Source: Amphritea sp. (lineage in GTDB: Bacteria; Pseudomonadota; Gammaproteobacteria; Pseudomonadales; Balneatricaceae). Taken from it: a DNA stretch of 15,919 nt. The notes below the pieces were generated by a model. That model was not told the DNA's origin, made no database searches, and saw only the letters and a list, made by a program, of their open reading frames with translations. The position numbers and the translations under genes were made by a program. The DNA is taken from assembly GCA_018067325.1 (NCBI GenBank), contig JAGPUU010000166.1, positions 1 to 15,919 on the forward strand, read 5' to 3'. Numbering within the stretch: position 1 is the stretch's first letter; each line of letters begins with the position of its first letter. Positions 8,061-14,325 of this stretch are shown here, one piece after another.

Positions 8061-8327
8061 ATGCATGAAAATATATCCTCAACAGACTGGAGAGAGCTGG
8101 TCAGTCGCCTCATAAAGTCCGAAATGACAAAGCGAAAGCTAAAGTACGATGATCTAAGTCTGTTGCTAGAGGCCCATGGCACACGGCAGACCAGTGCAAA
8201 CCTAAGGAATAAGATAAATCGGGGGATCATGGGCGCAGACCTGTTTATACAGCTCTTGATTGCCATGAATGTGAAACAACTCGATCAGGAATCCATCCTG
8301 GATATATTGACCCACCTTCACGAATAA
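8061..8327 (+). CDS. DUF6471 domain small protein (possible HTH regulator)
   Basis: Protein of 88 residues transcribed away from the yjf operon. The segment DLSLLLEAHGTRQTSANLRNKINRG (around 36-60) followed by ADLFIQLLIAMNV is the DUF6471 pattern, a helical, HTH-like domain in which the TxxNLRNKI-x-RG core is the hallmark. It carries no membrane segment. The Shine-Dalgarno is weak (GGTG before the ATG). Divergent placement over a shared short promoter region makes it a candidate regulator of the yjf operon, but DNA binding is not demonstrated for this domain to my knowledge. Confidence 0.75.
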   Translation: MHENISSTDWRELVSRLIKSEMTKRKLKYDDLSLLLEAHGTRQTSANLRNKINRGIMGADLFIQLLIAMNVKQLDQESILDILTHLHE

Positions 8328-8560
8328 CTTTTATCATCCTTAATATGGTCAACTCTACTAAATTACAGAGTGTTCCGCTAGTGCCATAACCGCACTCATT
8401 AAGCGCGAGAAACTGACGCTTTTCAGTGCTACTGTTCTTTAGAAAAAATAGAATTCAGACGATAAACAATAGATGGAGCACCGTTGTGTTTCAGGTAGAT
8501 TGAAATTATTAGCTACAACTGTGAAGCTTATTATCCATCTCTGTTTTTTCACTTGAAAAA

Positions 8561-8590
8561 GAAATCGGAGAGCCTTCGCTCTCCGGTTTC
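8561..8590 (-). terminator. Hairpin, probable terminator for gst
   Basis: CGGAGAGC (8566-8573) and GCTCTCCG (8578-8585) form a perfect 8-bp stem around a CTTC loop, extended by GAAA (8561) and TTTC (8587). Read on the minus strand it is followed by ATTTCTTTTTC, a T-rich run. It is about 215 bases beyond the gst stop codon, with the repeats in between. Confidence 0.6.
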
Positions 8591-8618
8591 TAACATGCCT
8601 GCGCCTAGTAAGGAGGTT

Positions 8619-8667
8619 GTTGCTCGTGGCTCGAACGTCACAAAGAGCGTGACTTGCTCGTTGCTCG
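8619..8667. repeat. Copy A of a short element with variable stem-loop
   Basis: GCTCGTGGCTCGAAC is followed by the stem-loop GTCAC (8637-8641), AAAGAGC loop, GTGAC (8649-8653), and then TTGCTCGTTGCTCGG. A related arrangement occurs after the FAD oxidoreductase gene (about 15676-15710). There the flanking words and loop are kept, but the stem is GCAATG/CATTGC. The first 12 bases (8622-8633) are also an inverted copy of the heptamer array unit. Confidence 0.5.
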
Positions 8668-8742
8668 GAAAAAAAGCTTTAAAAGCCGTAGCTCGAAAAG
8701 AAACGCTTTTGATGGGAATAAATAGAAGCTGATAGTTCTGTT

Positions 8743-8802
8743 CACGAGCCACGAGCCACGAGCCACGAGCCACGAGCCACGAGCCACGAGCCACGAGCCA
8801 CG
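8743..8802. repeat. Heptamer tandem array, 8.6 copies of CACGAGC
   Basis: Eight perfect CACGAGC units (8743-8798) plus a partial CACG. The array begins three bases past the TGA stop of gst on the minus strand. Units of the same family appear inverted at 8622-8633 and as TTGCTCG variants at 8654-8667, so a transcript across the region could fold into a long hairpin. Perfect identity between units suggests recent slippage and length variability between strains. Confidence 0.95.
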
Positions 8803-8805
8803 TAT

Positions 8806-9447
8806 TCAAACCTCTTCTTCCTCAATCACCTCGCTTTCCTGCTGCGCCAGCTTTAGCCATTCCTGACAAGCAGACAGTGCTAGTATTCGGTCGCAATAGG
8901 CCTGCAGTTGTTCGGGAAGCTTTACGCCATAGCCGGTTAGCCGGAAGACAATCGGCGCATAGAAGGCATCGGCGATACCGAAGTCTCCGTATAGGAACTG
9001 GTCTGAACCGCTTTGGCTCAGGGCTCCATTCCATAGAGTACTGATGCGGTCTATATTCTGTTGAACCTCAGCAGAAATAACAAAGTTTTCCACGGTACGG
9101 CGGCAGTTCATCGGTAGCTCGCTACGCATGGCCATAAAACCCGAGTGCATCTCGGCACAGCTGCTGCGGGCGTGGGCGCGTAACGCAGGGTCGTTTGGCC
9201 AGCCTTTGTTGTGCAGGTGTTGTTCGTTGATATATTCACAGATGGAGAGTGAATCCCAGATGGTTGTCCCGTTATCCAACAGTACTGGTACTTTGCCAGC
9301 CGGATTGTACTCTTTGATCCGGTCCGAAAACCCGGGAACAAACAGCGAAATACGCACTGTATCAAAATCTAAATCAAATTGACGCAGCAGCAGCCAGGCC
9401 CGAAGAGACCAGCTTGAATAGTTGTGATTACCGATAACCAGTTGCAT
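8806..9447 (-). CDS. Glutathione S-transferase family protein
   Basis: Cytosolic thiol transferase of 213 residues, with a thioredoxin-like N-terminal domain (1-78) and an all-helical C-terminal domain. NYSSWSLRAWLLLR (9-22) carries the putative catalytic serine of Ser-type GSTs. GKVPVL (51-56) contains the cis-proline (Pro54). WDSLSICEYI (64-73) corresponds to the glutathione gamma-glutamyl binding site, with Asp-Ser in place of the more common Glu-Ser. The C-terminus ends in a run of acidic residues (VIEEEEV). The gene is divergent from a LysR regulator with a 108-base gap, so it is likely controlled by that protein. The actual substrate is unknown. The heptamer array directly follows its stop codon. 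Confidence 0.9.
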   Translation of the reverse strand: MQLVIGNHNYSSWSLRAWLLLRQFDLDFDTVRISLFVPGFSDRIKEYNPAGKVPVLLDNGTTIWDSLSICEYINEQHLHNKGWPNDPALRAHARSSCAEMHSGFMAMRSELPMNCRRTVENFVISAEVQQNIDRISTLWNGALSQSGSDQFLYGDFGIADAFYAPIVFRLTGYGVKLPEQLQAYCDRILALSACQEWLKLAQQESEVIEEEEV

Positions 9448-9477
9448 TGTTGGCTTCCTTTTCCTGTTTTAAGCGGA

Positions 9478-9546
9478 TTGATTTAGGCTCAAGTCTGTCG
9501 CTTAATGGTGCCTCTCTCAAACGAATTAATCTGATAACAGGTATCA
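9478..9546. promoter_or_regulatory. Candidate LysR operators between gst and the lysR gene
   Basis: TTGATTTAGGCTCAA (9478-9492) contains a T-N11-A motif inside a TTGA/TCAA dyad, the classic LysR box form. A second perfect dyad, TGATAACAGGTATCA (9532-9546), lies ten bases before the lysR ATG. Placement in the divergent gap supports autoregulation and control of gst. No protein footprint is known. Confidence 0.45.
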
Positions 9547-9555
9547 ATACCCTTG

Positions 9556-10410
9556 ATGTTAGATCATGAATTGCTTCGCAGCTTTATCGCGGTTGTCGAT
9601 ACCGGCAGCTTTACCCGGGCCGCCGCACAAGTTTTTCGTACTCAGTCGGCGATCAGTATGCAGATGAAACGTCTTGAAGAGCAGCTGGATAAAAAGCTGT
9701 TTCTGAAAGAGGGGCGCGAGCTGCAACTGACCGATGATGGGTTGAAGCTGGTTAGCTACGCCCGGCGAATCATGAAACTGCATGACGAAGCTCTGGGGGT
9801 GCTGGCGGCTGATACGGATTCGCGTCCGTTGTTGTTAGGCTGCCCGGATGATTACGCCACCGGTGTGCTGCCCCAGTTGCTGTCGGAGATTCAGAAACAG
9901 CAACCGGGTCTGCAGGTGCAAGTGCGAACGGGTTCCTCGGGACAATTGCGGGAACTTATCGATAAAGGTGAGCTGGATCTGTCGGTCCTTACCCGGCGCC
10001 CTGGAACCGAAGAGGGTTATCTGTTACTGCAGGATAAAGGTGTCTGGGTGGCTCCGGCGGAGGGCTTTATCCTGCCTGATAAAAAGATACGGCTGGTATT
10101 GGTCGAGCCCGACTGCAAATTTCACAGCACCGCTGTGGATGGTTTGATAAAACAGGGCTGGCCCTACGAGGTAAGTTGCATCAGTGGTAACTGTGCCTTG
10201 CTGATCGAGCTGGTGCGTCGGGGGGAGGTAGCGACGACGCTTTCATCCTGTTGTGTGCCGCCGGATCTGTATCGGGTGCCTGACGCGATTGGCTTACCGG
10301 AGTTGCCGACCGTAGAAATTGTGTTGCAGTCTGCAGCGCGTCCCCATCGGGATCTGGGCGCAGACCGTATCGCATCGCTGGCTGAAAAAACCGCTCAGCA
10401 GTTAAAATAG
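9556..10410 (+). CDS. LysR-family transcriptional regulator
   Basis: DNA-binding regulator of 284 residues, normal for the family. The N-terminal winged HTH covers about 5-62, with SFTRAAAQVFRTQSAISMQMKRLEEQL as the recognition helix region and LQLTDDGLKL as the wing. A periplasmic-binding-like effector domain follows from about 88 (LLLGCPDDYATGVLPQLL) to the C-terminus. Several cysteines (CISGNC, SSCC) fall in the effector domain and might sense redox or thiol ligands, which is speculation. The ATG at 9556 is preferred to the TTG at 9553 because it is the stronger codon; the ribosome site is weak (CAGG). It is divergent from gst, the likely target. Confidence 0.93.
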   Translation: MLDHELLRSFIAVVDTGSFTRAAAQVFRTQSAISMQMKRLEEQLDKKLFLKEGRELQLTDDGLKLVSYARRIMKLHDEALGVLAADTDSRPLLLGCPDDYATGVLPQLLSEIQKQQPGLQVQVRTGSSGQLRELIDKGELDLSVLTRRPGTEEGYLLLQDKGVWVAPAEGFILPDKKIRLVLVEPDCKFHSTAVDGLIKQGWPYEVSCISGNCALLIELVRRGEVATTLSSCCVPPDLYRVPDAIGLPELPTVEIVLQSAARPHRDLGADRIASLAEKTAQQLK

Positions 10411-10438
10411 CTGGGGAAGGGGGCTGATCGCACCTTCT

Positions 10439-10678
10439 TTAATAGCCAGGTGGCGTTGATTCAATATGATCGAGGCGGATGCGAAATTGATTAGCGTCTT
10501 GATCGGCGGCAACCAGAAACTCCTCGCTATTTTTGATAGAAATAGTGAGAAAGCGGAGTTTTTGCCGATGAATATGACCGTCATCGTCCCGCCAGATCAC
10601 GCTGTCTATAAGATTGCGCATACAGGCTAGTTCATAACTGTCATGTAGTGCACATTGGATCGGAATGTATTCGCTCAT
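10439..10678 (-). CDS. rof: Rho-binding antiterminator (Rof/YaeO family)
   Basis: Protein of 79 residues that fits the Rof family, which binds Rho factor and blocks transcript loading to inhibit Rho-dependent termination. Visible family features are YIPIQC (4-9), the DSYELACMRN helix (13-22), VIWRDDDG and the C-terminal FRIRLDHI (66-72). E. coli Rof has the same order: YxPINC, ELAC, LRLDKI. The predicted fold is a small OB-like beta barrel. It lies 21 bases after the bfd-like gene on the same strand, with no clear Shine-Dalgarno of its own (upstream CTCATCTA), so it may be translated with its neighbour. It converges on the LysR gene with a 28-base gap. Confidence 0.8.
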   Translation of the reverse strand: MSEYIPIQCALHDSYELACMRNLIDSVIWRDDDGHIHRQKLRFLTISIKNSEEFLVAADQDANQFRIRLDHIESTPPGY

Positions 10679-10699
10679 TAGATGAGCATAGCAGAGACT

Positions 10700-10930
10700 T
10701 CAGTCTTTGCCGGGCTCTGAGGCGCTATTTAGCTCATTCAGAATCGCCTGTACGGTTTCATAACAGCAGCCACAAGAGGTATTGATGAAGGTGGCAGCGC
10801 GCACCTCTTCGATTGTCTTCAGTTTTTGCCGACGAACCGTCTCAATGAATGCTTGTTTACGGATATATCGACAGGGACAGACACTGCTGTCATCGGTGGT
10901 CTGTGTTGCCGGGTGCACGGTGGTATTCAT
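10700..10930 (-). CDS. bfd: Bacterioferritin-associated ferredoxin-like [2Fe-2S] protein
   Basis: Small protein of 76 residues of the Bfd-like [2Fe-2S] domain family. The four cluster cysteines are visible as Cys18-x-Cys20, then 32 residues, then Cys53 and Cys56, with an extra Cys55 in SCGCC. The linker KTIEEVRAATFINTSCGCC is a typical helix-to-cluster segment. In E. coli, Bfd reduces the bacterioferritin core and releases iron. Here there is an N-terminal Thr-rich extension before the cluster (E. coli Bfd is 64). The ATG at 10930 has AGGGA upstream at a workable distance, while the GTG at 10939 is too close. No bacterioferritin gene is adjacent, so the partner could differ. It is followed by rof. 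Confidence 0.85.
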   Translation of the reverse strand: MNTTVHPATQTTDDSSVCPCRYIRKQAFIETVRRQKLKTIEEVRAATFINTSCGCCYETVQAILNELNSASEPGKD

Positions 10931-11057
10931 GTTGTTCACTATCCCTACTCAATCTCTATTAAAAGAGAACCAGATAACGACTTGGTTTAGTAGAGAATAG
11001 TGAAAGACCTGGCGTTTGTCGTTTCAACTATGGATTAATAATCTATCCGGTAATTAA

Positions 11058-11861
11058 TCAACTGTGCGCTAGCGCCTCCGATAGTTTCAGCGGTGGTGAA
11101 GGCTCGGTGACTCGCTTCATCGATGGCCACTCGAGCAGCTGCAGTTTGCCGCTGTCAGTTTCGACCAGTGCGGTGCAGTGCTCAACCCAGTCACCATCAT
11201 TGCAGTAAAGTATGCCTTTCAGGTGGGTAAAACCGGCCTGATGGATATGCCCACCGATATAGCCATCCAGAGATTGGCGGCAGGCTTCGGTACAGGCCGC
11301 TTCCTGAAAACGCTCGATATAACGTTGTGCGGTACTGAAACGCTGCTTGATCATCCCTGCCAGTGAACGGTAGGGCAGCTTCAACCACTGGCGTAGTTTG
11401 TTGTAGTTGCGATTAAGCCACAGCAGTAATTGATGCCCCCTGTCGCCGAGTACTAGCATTACCGGATGGATACGCACATGGCCATCAAACTCGTCCCCGT
11501 GGGAGACCAGAAAGCGCCGACCATCACGGGTTTTGTGAATCGCTTTGCGGCGTACCTGAAACTTGCCCAGCTTTAAACCGCAGATCTTACGCATCGGCGC
11601 ATCATGATTACCGGGAATATAGATAATCTCACAGCCATCTTTCGCCATCTGCCAAAACTGGCCGATCAGCAGTTGCTGATCCTGGGGCAGAACCGCCTTC
11701 TTGCGCATTGCCGCCAGATCGATGATATCGCCAACCAGATAGAGCTTTTTTGGGGCAAGTTTCGTCAGGGCTTCGCTCAGGAGTTTAGCCTGACAATCCG
11801 GGGTGCCCAGGTGAATATCTGAGATAAACATGGTGTGGATCGGCTGCATATCACTGTCCAT
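11058..11861 (-). CDS. LpxH-like UDP-2,3-diacylglucosamine pyrophosphatase / metallophosphoesterase
   Basis: Calcineurin-like metallophosphoesterase, 267 residues, related to the lipid A enzyme LpxH, which cleaves UDP-diacylglucosamine to the lipid X precursor at the inner membrane. All metal-binding motifs are present: SDIHLG (14-19; Asp15, His17), GDIIDL (44-49), GNHD (84-87), HGDEFDGH (121-128) and GGHIHQAG (203-210). An amphipathic region (about 133-185) matches the substrate/membrane lid. The family includes LpxH paralogues of other function, so the substrate is uncertain. The ATG at 11861 is chosen over the TTG at 11864. It is divergent from the methyltransferase gene and is followed after 127 bases by the bfd-like gene. 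Confidence 0.88.
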   Translation of the reverse strand: MDSDMQPIHTMFISDIHLGTPDCQAKLLSEALTKLAPKKLYLVGDIIDLAAMRKKAVLPQDQQLLIGQFWQMAKDGCEIIYIPGNHDAPMRKICGLKLGKFQVRRKAIHKTRDGRRFLVSHGDEFDGHVRIHPVMLVLGDRGHQLLLWLNRNYNKLRQWLKLPYRSLAGMIKQRFSTAQRYIERFQEAACTEACRQSLDGYIGGHIHQAGFTHLKGILYCNDGDWVEHCTALVETDSGKLQLLEWPSMKRVTEPSPPLKLSEALAHS

Positions 11862-11961
11862 CAATCCGTTTTGGACAGTATGGCGGGTAAAAATGACAGC
11901 TAGCTTTAAGAAAGATGAACAGATGATTACAAGCCCGAGTCAGGCGACTAGAATAGGCGCC

Positions 11962-13209
11962 ATGACCACTCCTTCAAAAAATTGGCAGCAGAGACTGCAT
12001 CAGCTGGATCAACAGCTCTCTGCCACCGCTGAGCTTTGGCGGCCTCAGCCGTTTAAGCAGCAACGGCCGGCGTGGTGTCAAAGTTATCCACAGCTGACCC
12101 AAGCGTTACTGGATCTGGATGATCAGCAACTGCAACGGTTCAGCCATAATCCTGATGCGTTGGTGGAGTGGATCGGACACTACCTGCCCCAGGTAGCCCA
12201 ATTAGATGCGCTCAGTCGGTTACCCAAACGTACCCCCACAGAGTATTCGTCACCGGAGAACCGTTTCTTTAATGGCATGCCGGGCCGCAAGCGTACCCAG
12301 ATAGAAGCCTTTGCCTCCCATGTGGGTTCAGTGACCTCACCGATACTGGAATGGTGTGGCGGCAAAGGGCATTTGGGCCGTTTATTGGGCATGGCCGGTG
12401 ATCAGCCGGTGACTACGCTGGAACTAAACCCCGAACTCTGCCGGGCCGGGGAGCAGCAGGCGCAGCGGTTTGGCCTATATCAATCATTCACAGAGGTCGA
12501 CCTGTTACAGCCGGGTCTGGAACTGAATGTGACCGACCATCACGGCGTTGCCCTGCATGCCTGCGGTGAACTGCACCGATCATTGCAGCGTCGCGCGGTG
12601 ACCCATGGGATGGCCGCGCTGGATATAGTGCCCTGTTGCTATGCGTTTGGCGTTGAACAGCAATACCAACCCAGAACCCAGGGCCTGTCGCTTCAACTGA
12701 GTCGGGATGATCTGCGTCTGGCAGTGACCGAAACCGTCACTGCGGGTCAGGCCGAAGTGACCAGTCGTGATCGGGAGATGGCCTGGAAGCTCGGTTTTGT
12801 TGAGCTGCGTAACCGAATTGTCGAAAACCAGGCCTATCGCACTATGAAACCGGTGCAAAAACAGTGGCTGAAACTGAGCTTTAGCCAGTTCTGCCAACAG
12901 CTCGCCGATCGCGAAGCCTTGAGCCTTCCCGCGGATACTGACTGGGCTGAAGTCGAAGCCTTCGGTTGGCAACGGTTTAGCGAGGTGATGCGGCTATCAT
13001 TGCTGCGTAACTGTTTCCGTCGTCCGATAGAACTCTGGCTGATTCTGGACCTGGTAACCGACCTTGAAGCCCACGATTATCAAATTGAGCTGGGCACTTT
13101 TTGCGATCGGGCAGTGACTCCGCGTAATATTATGTTGTCAGCTCGAAAGCGAGTAGAGAGTAGGGCCAGCAGTAGTGAAATCCATAGAGCAGTTAACAGT
13201 GGAATCTGA
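11962..13209 (+). CDS. SAM-dependent methyltransferase (Methyltransf_32-like)
   Basis: Cytosolic methyltransferase of 415 residues if started here. An N-terminal helical domain (about 1-115; ends NRFFNGMPGRKR) precedes the SAM domain. LEWCGGKGHLGRLL (129-142) is the SAM-binding glycine loop, LELNP at 153-157 carries the acidic ribose ligand, LHACGELH (198-205) and DIVPCCYAFG (221-230) are the family's Cys motifs. Family members are predicted RNA or small-molecule methylases; the target is unknown. The open frame extends to 11830, with alternative ATGs at 11893 and 11923. I chose 11962 because the N-terminal family pattern NWQQRLHQLDQQL...LWRPQPF begins just after it. The end overlaps the uracil-DNA glycosylase-like gene by 35 bases. 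Confidence 0.85.
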   Translation: MTTPSKNWQQRLHQLDQQLSATAELWRPQPFKQQRPAWCQSYPQLTQALLDLDDQQLQRFSHNPDALVEWIGHYLPQVAQLDALSRLPKRTPTEYSSPENRFFNGMPGRKRTQIEAFASHVGSVTSPILEWCGGKGHLGRLLGMAGDQPVTTLELNPELCRAGEQQAQRFGLYQSFTEVDLLQPGLELNVTDHHGVALHACGELHRSLQRRAVTHGMAALDIVPCCYAFGVEQQYQPRTQGLSLQLSRDDLRLAVTETVTAGQAEVTSRDREMAWKLGFVELRNRIVENQAYRTMKPVQKQWLKLSFSQFCQQLADREALSLPADTDWAEVEAFGWQRFSEVMRLSLLRNCFRRPIELWLILDLVTDLEAHDYQIELGTFCDRAVTPRNIMLSARKRVESRASSSEIHRAVNSGI

Positions 13210-13777
13210 TCAACAACTGATCGCCCGGGTCAAAGCCTGCGATCTCTGCCTGCCGCACCTGCCCGATGGTGTCAGGCCGGTGATTCAGTTTGACCCCCAG
13301 GCAAAAATCCTGATTGCAGCCCAGGCCCCTGGTCGGCGAGTACACGAAACCGGTATTCCCTTTAACGACCCCAGCGGTGATCGACTCCGTATGTGGATGG
13401 GTATCCCTCCCGAAACCTTCTACGACGCCAAGCAACTGGCGATTCTACCGATGGGGTTCTGTTACCCCGGCACCGGCAAGTCTGGCGACCTGCCACCGCG
13501 CAAAGAGTGCGCCCCTCAGTGGCGACAACAATTGATGGACCGACTACCTAATCTGCAACTGATACTGGTGATTGGCCAGTATGCACAAGCCTGGCATCTG
13601 GAAGAAAAGGGGTCTGTCACTGAGATAGTCTCTCGCTGGCGCGAGCATGCCCCTGATGTTTTTCCGATGCCGCATCCCAGCCCGAGGAACAATATCTGGT
13701 TGAAGCGAAACCCCTGGTTTGAAGCCGAGTTAGTGCCGGAATTGCAGATTAGAGTTAAGAAGGTGTTGGCAAGGTAA
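13175..13777 (+). CDS. Uracil-DNA glycosylase family protein with four-Cys Fe-S pattern
   Basis: Predicted DNA base-excision repair enzyme, 200 residues. Motif A is APGRRVHETGIPFNDPSGDRL (51-71), where families 4 and 5 have GEAPG..E...G.PF. The C-terminal motif is PHPSPRNNIW (166-175), the HPS active loop. Cys22, Cys25, Cys96 and Cys112 give CxxC and Cx15C, the spacing of the [4Fe-4S] cluster in family 4. Family-4 members are usually from archaea and thermophiles, but bacterial versions are common. The start is GTG at 13175, preceded by AGGG; it overlaps the methyltransferase end by 35 bases, suggesting coupled expression. It could be family 4-like or a related UDG clade; uracil excision is not certain. 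Confidence 0.85.
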   Translation: MKSIEQLTVESDQQLIARVKACDLCLPHLPDGVRPVIQFDPQAKILIAAQAPGRRVHETGIPFNDPSGDRLRMWMGIPPETFYDAKQLAILPMGFCYPGTGKSGDLPPRKECAPQWRQQLMDRLPNLQLILVIGQYAQAWHLEEKGSVTEIVSRWREHAPDVFPMPHPSPRNNIWLKRNPWFEAELVPELQIRVKKVLAR

Positions 13778-13790
13778 TTGGTTGTTTTGT

Positions 13791-13928
13791 TTTTGTAGGA
13801 GTCGTGCCCTCACGGCGATAGGTTTTTGTAGGAGACGCATTAGAATGTCCTTTGGGTACCTTGCGTCGATTTCTTTGCTGATGGTTTGTCTGTTCTTTCC
13901 TTGCCGTAGTAATCCATTGCTTCTTGTT
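13791..13928 (+). repeat. REP-like doublet, copy 1
   Basis: Two consecutive units, each with a GTAG head followed by an inverted repeat. Unit 1 has GTAG at 13795 and stem GTCGTG/CACGGC around CCCT. Unit 2 has GTAG at 13828 and GACGCA (13834-13839) pairing with TGCGTC (13862-13867). A conserved tail follows (TTGCCGTAGTAAT). The same arrangement recurs at 15774-15919. GTAG or GGAG heads followed by a hairpin are the signature of REP sequences mobilised by RAYT transposases. Confidence 0.75.
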
Positions 13929-13948
13929 CCGCTCTCGCCGATCGGGTC

Positions 13949-14124
13949 AAGACCTTTCAACAGCTAAAGGTCTTAACAATCTAAAGCCGCGCCCGCTGTT
14001 GGGTCGGCTTCGCCGACTTACCTGTGCGTTTCGCTTAGAAACGGCGCTGCGGAACTCGGCAAAGAGCAGCCTCAGACAGTCCTCGCTTAATCCGTTTCCA
14101 AGCTCCAATGCTCGGCTGCACAGG
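13949..14124. repeat. Cluster of inverted repeats (hairpin-rich element)
   Basis: AAGACCTTT (13949-13957) and AAAGGTCTT (13966-13974) are a perfect 9-bp stem with an 8-base loop. GTCGGC-TTC-GCCGAC (14003-14017) is a perfect 6-bp hairpin. CCTGTGC (14021-14027) pairs with GCACAGG (14118-14124). Within that, CGTTTC (14027-14032) pairs with GAAACG (14038-14043), which can instead pair with CCGTTTC (14092-14098), so two folds are mutually exclusive. None is followed by a T-tract. Confidence 0.7.
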
Positions 14125-14325
14125 AGGGGAGTAAGTCCGTGCCATCCTGTAAACCAGCCAATTTGAATGGGCTTCATTTTTAAGGCACACTCAGGTAAAT
14201 GGATATGTAAATCGAAAAGGGTTATCCCATTGATTTAGAAAGCCTTCCATGGAGCGTTGCCATCGGCTGCGGGTTCGATCTTTTAAATCTCATTTCTAAC
14301 GCGATAAATTTCAAGGACGCTCAAT

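Larger units (their letters stand above)
8328..8805. other. Gene-free region between the DUF6471 gene and gst
   Basis: No plausible gene is present in this stretch of almost 480 bases. The first 220 bases hold no structure I can name. After that come a strong hairpin (8561-8590), a short element of GCTCG-type words with an internal stem-loop (about 8619-8667), and the heptamer array (8743-8802). An open frame across it on the minus strand (8549-8809) starts with TTG, overlaps the gst stop and translates the repeat as a WLVARGS series, so it is not taken as a gene. Confidence 0.7.
13778..14325. other. Gene-free block with REP-like doublet and stacked hairpins
   Basis: No gene is supported here. 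The stretch contains the first REP-like doublet (13791-13928), a series of inverted repeats (13949-14124), and a plain leader before the FAD oxidoreductase gene with AAGGA (14313-14317) as ribosome binding site. Short frames at 13947-14177 (minus) and 13924-14166 (plus) run across the hairpins and carry no domain, and their codons mirror the inverted repeats. Confidence 0.7.

Noticed and set aside
8743..8802. Possible CRISPR array
   Set aside because: Units are seven bases with no spacers, so it is a simple tandem repeat.
8549..8809. Minus-strand open frame that repeats WLVARGS
   Set aside because: Starts with TTG overlapping the gst stop, and its repeats are just the heptamer array read in a frame of 21 bases. 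No domain and no ribosome site.
10411..10440. Possible terminator between lysR and rof
   Set aside because: GAAGG/CCTTC gives only five pairs with mismatches and a short T run, so it is too weak to call.
11033..11059. GATTAAT/ATTAATC inverted repeat after the phosphoesterase gene
   Set aside because: AT-only arms with a 13-base spacer and overlap with the stop codon; no T-tract or known operator.
11830..11961. Longer N-terminus for the methyltransferase
   Set aside because: It would overlap the divergent phosphoesterase start, and the added residues show no family pattern.
13947..14177. Minus-strand frame of 76 residues across the hairpin block
   Set aside because: Covers inverted repeats. 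No domain recognised and no Shine-Dalgarno; better explained as a structured or dispersed repeat.
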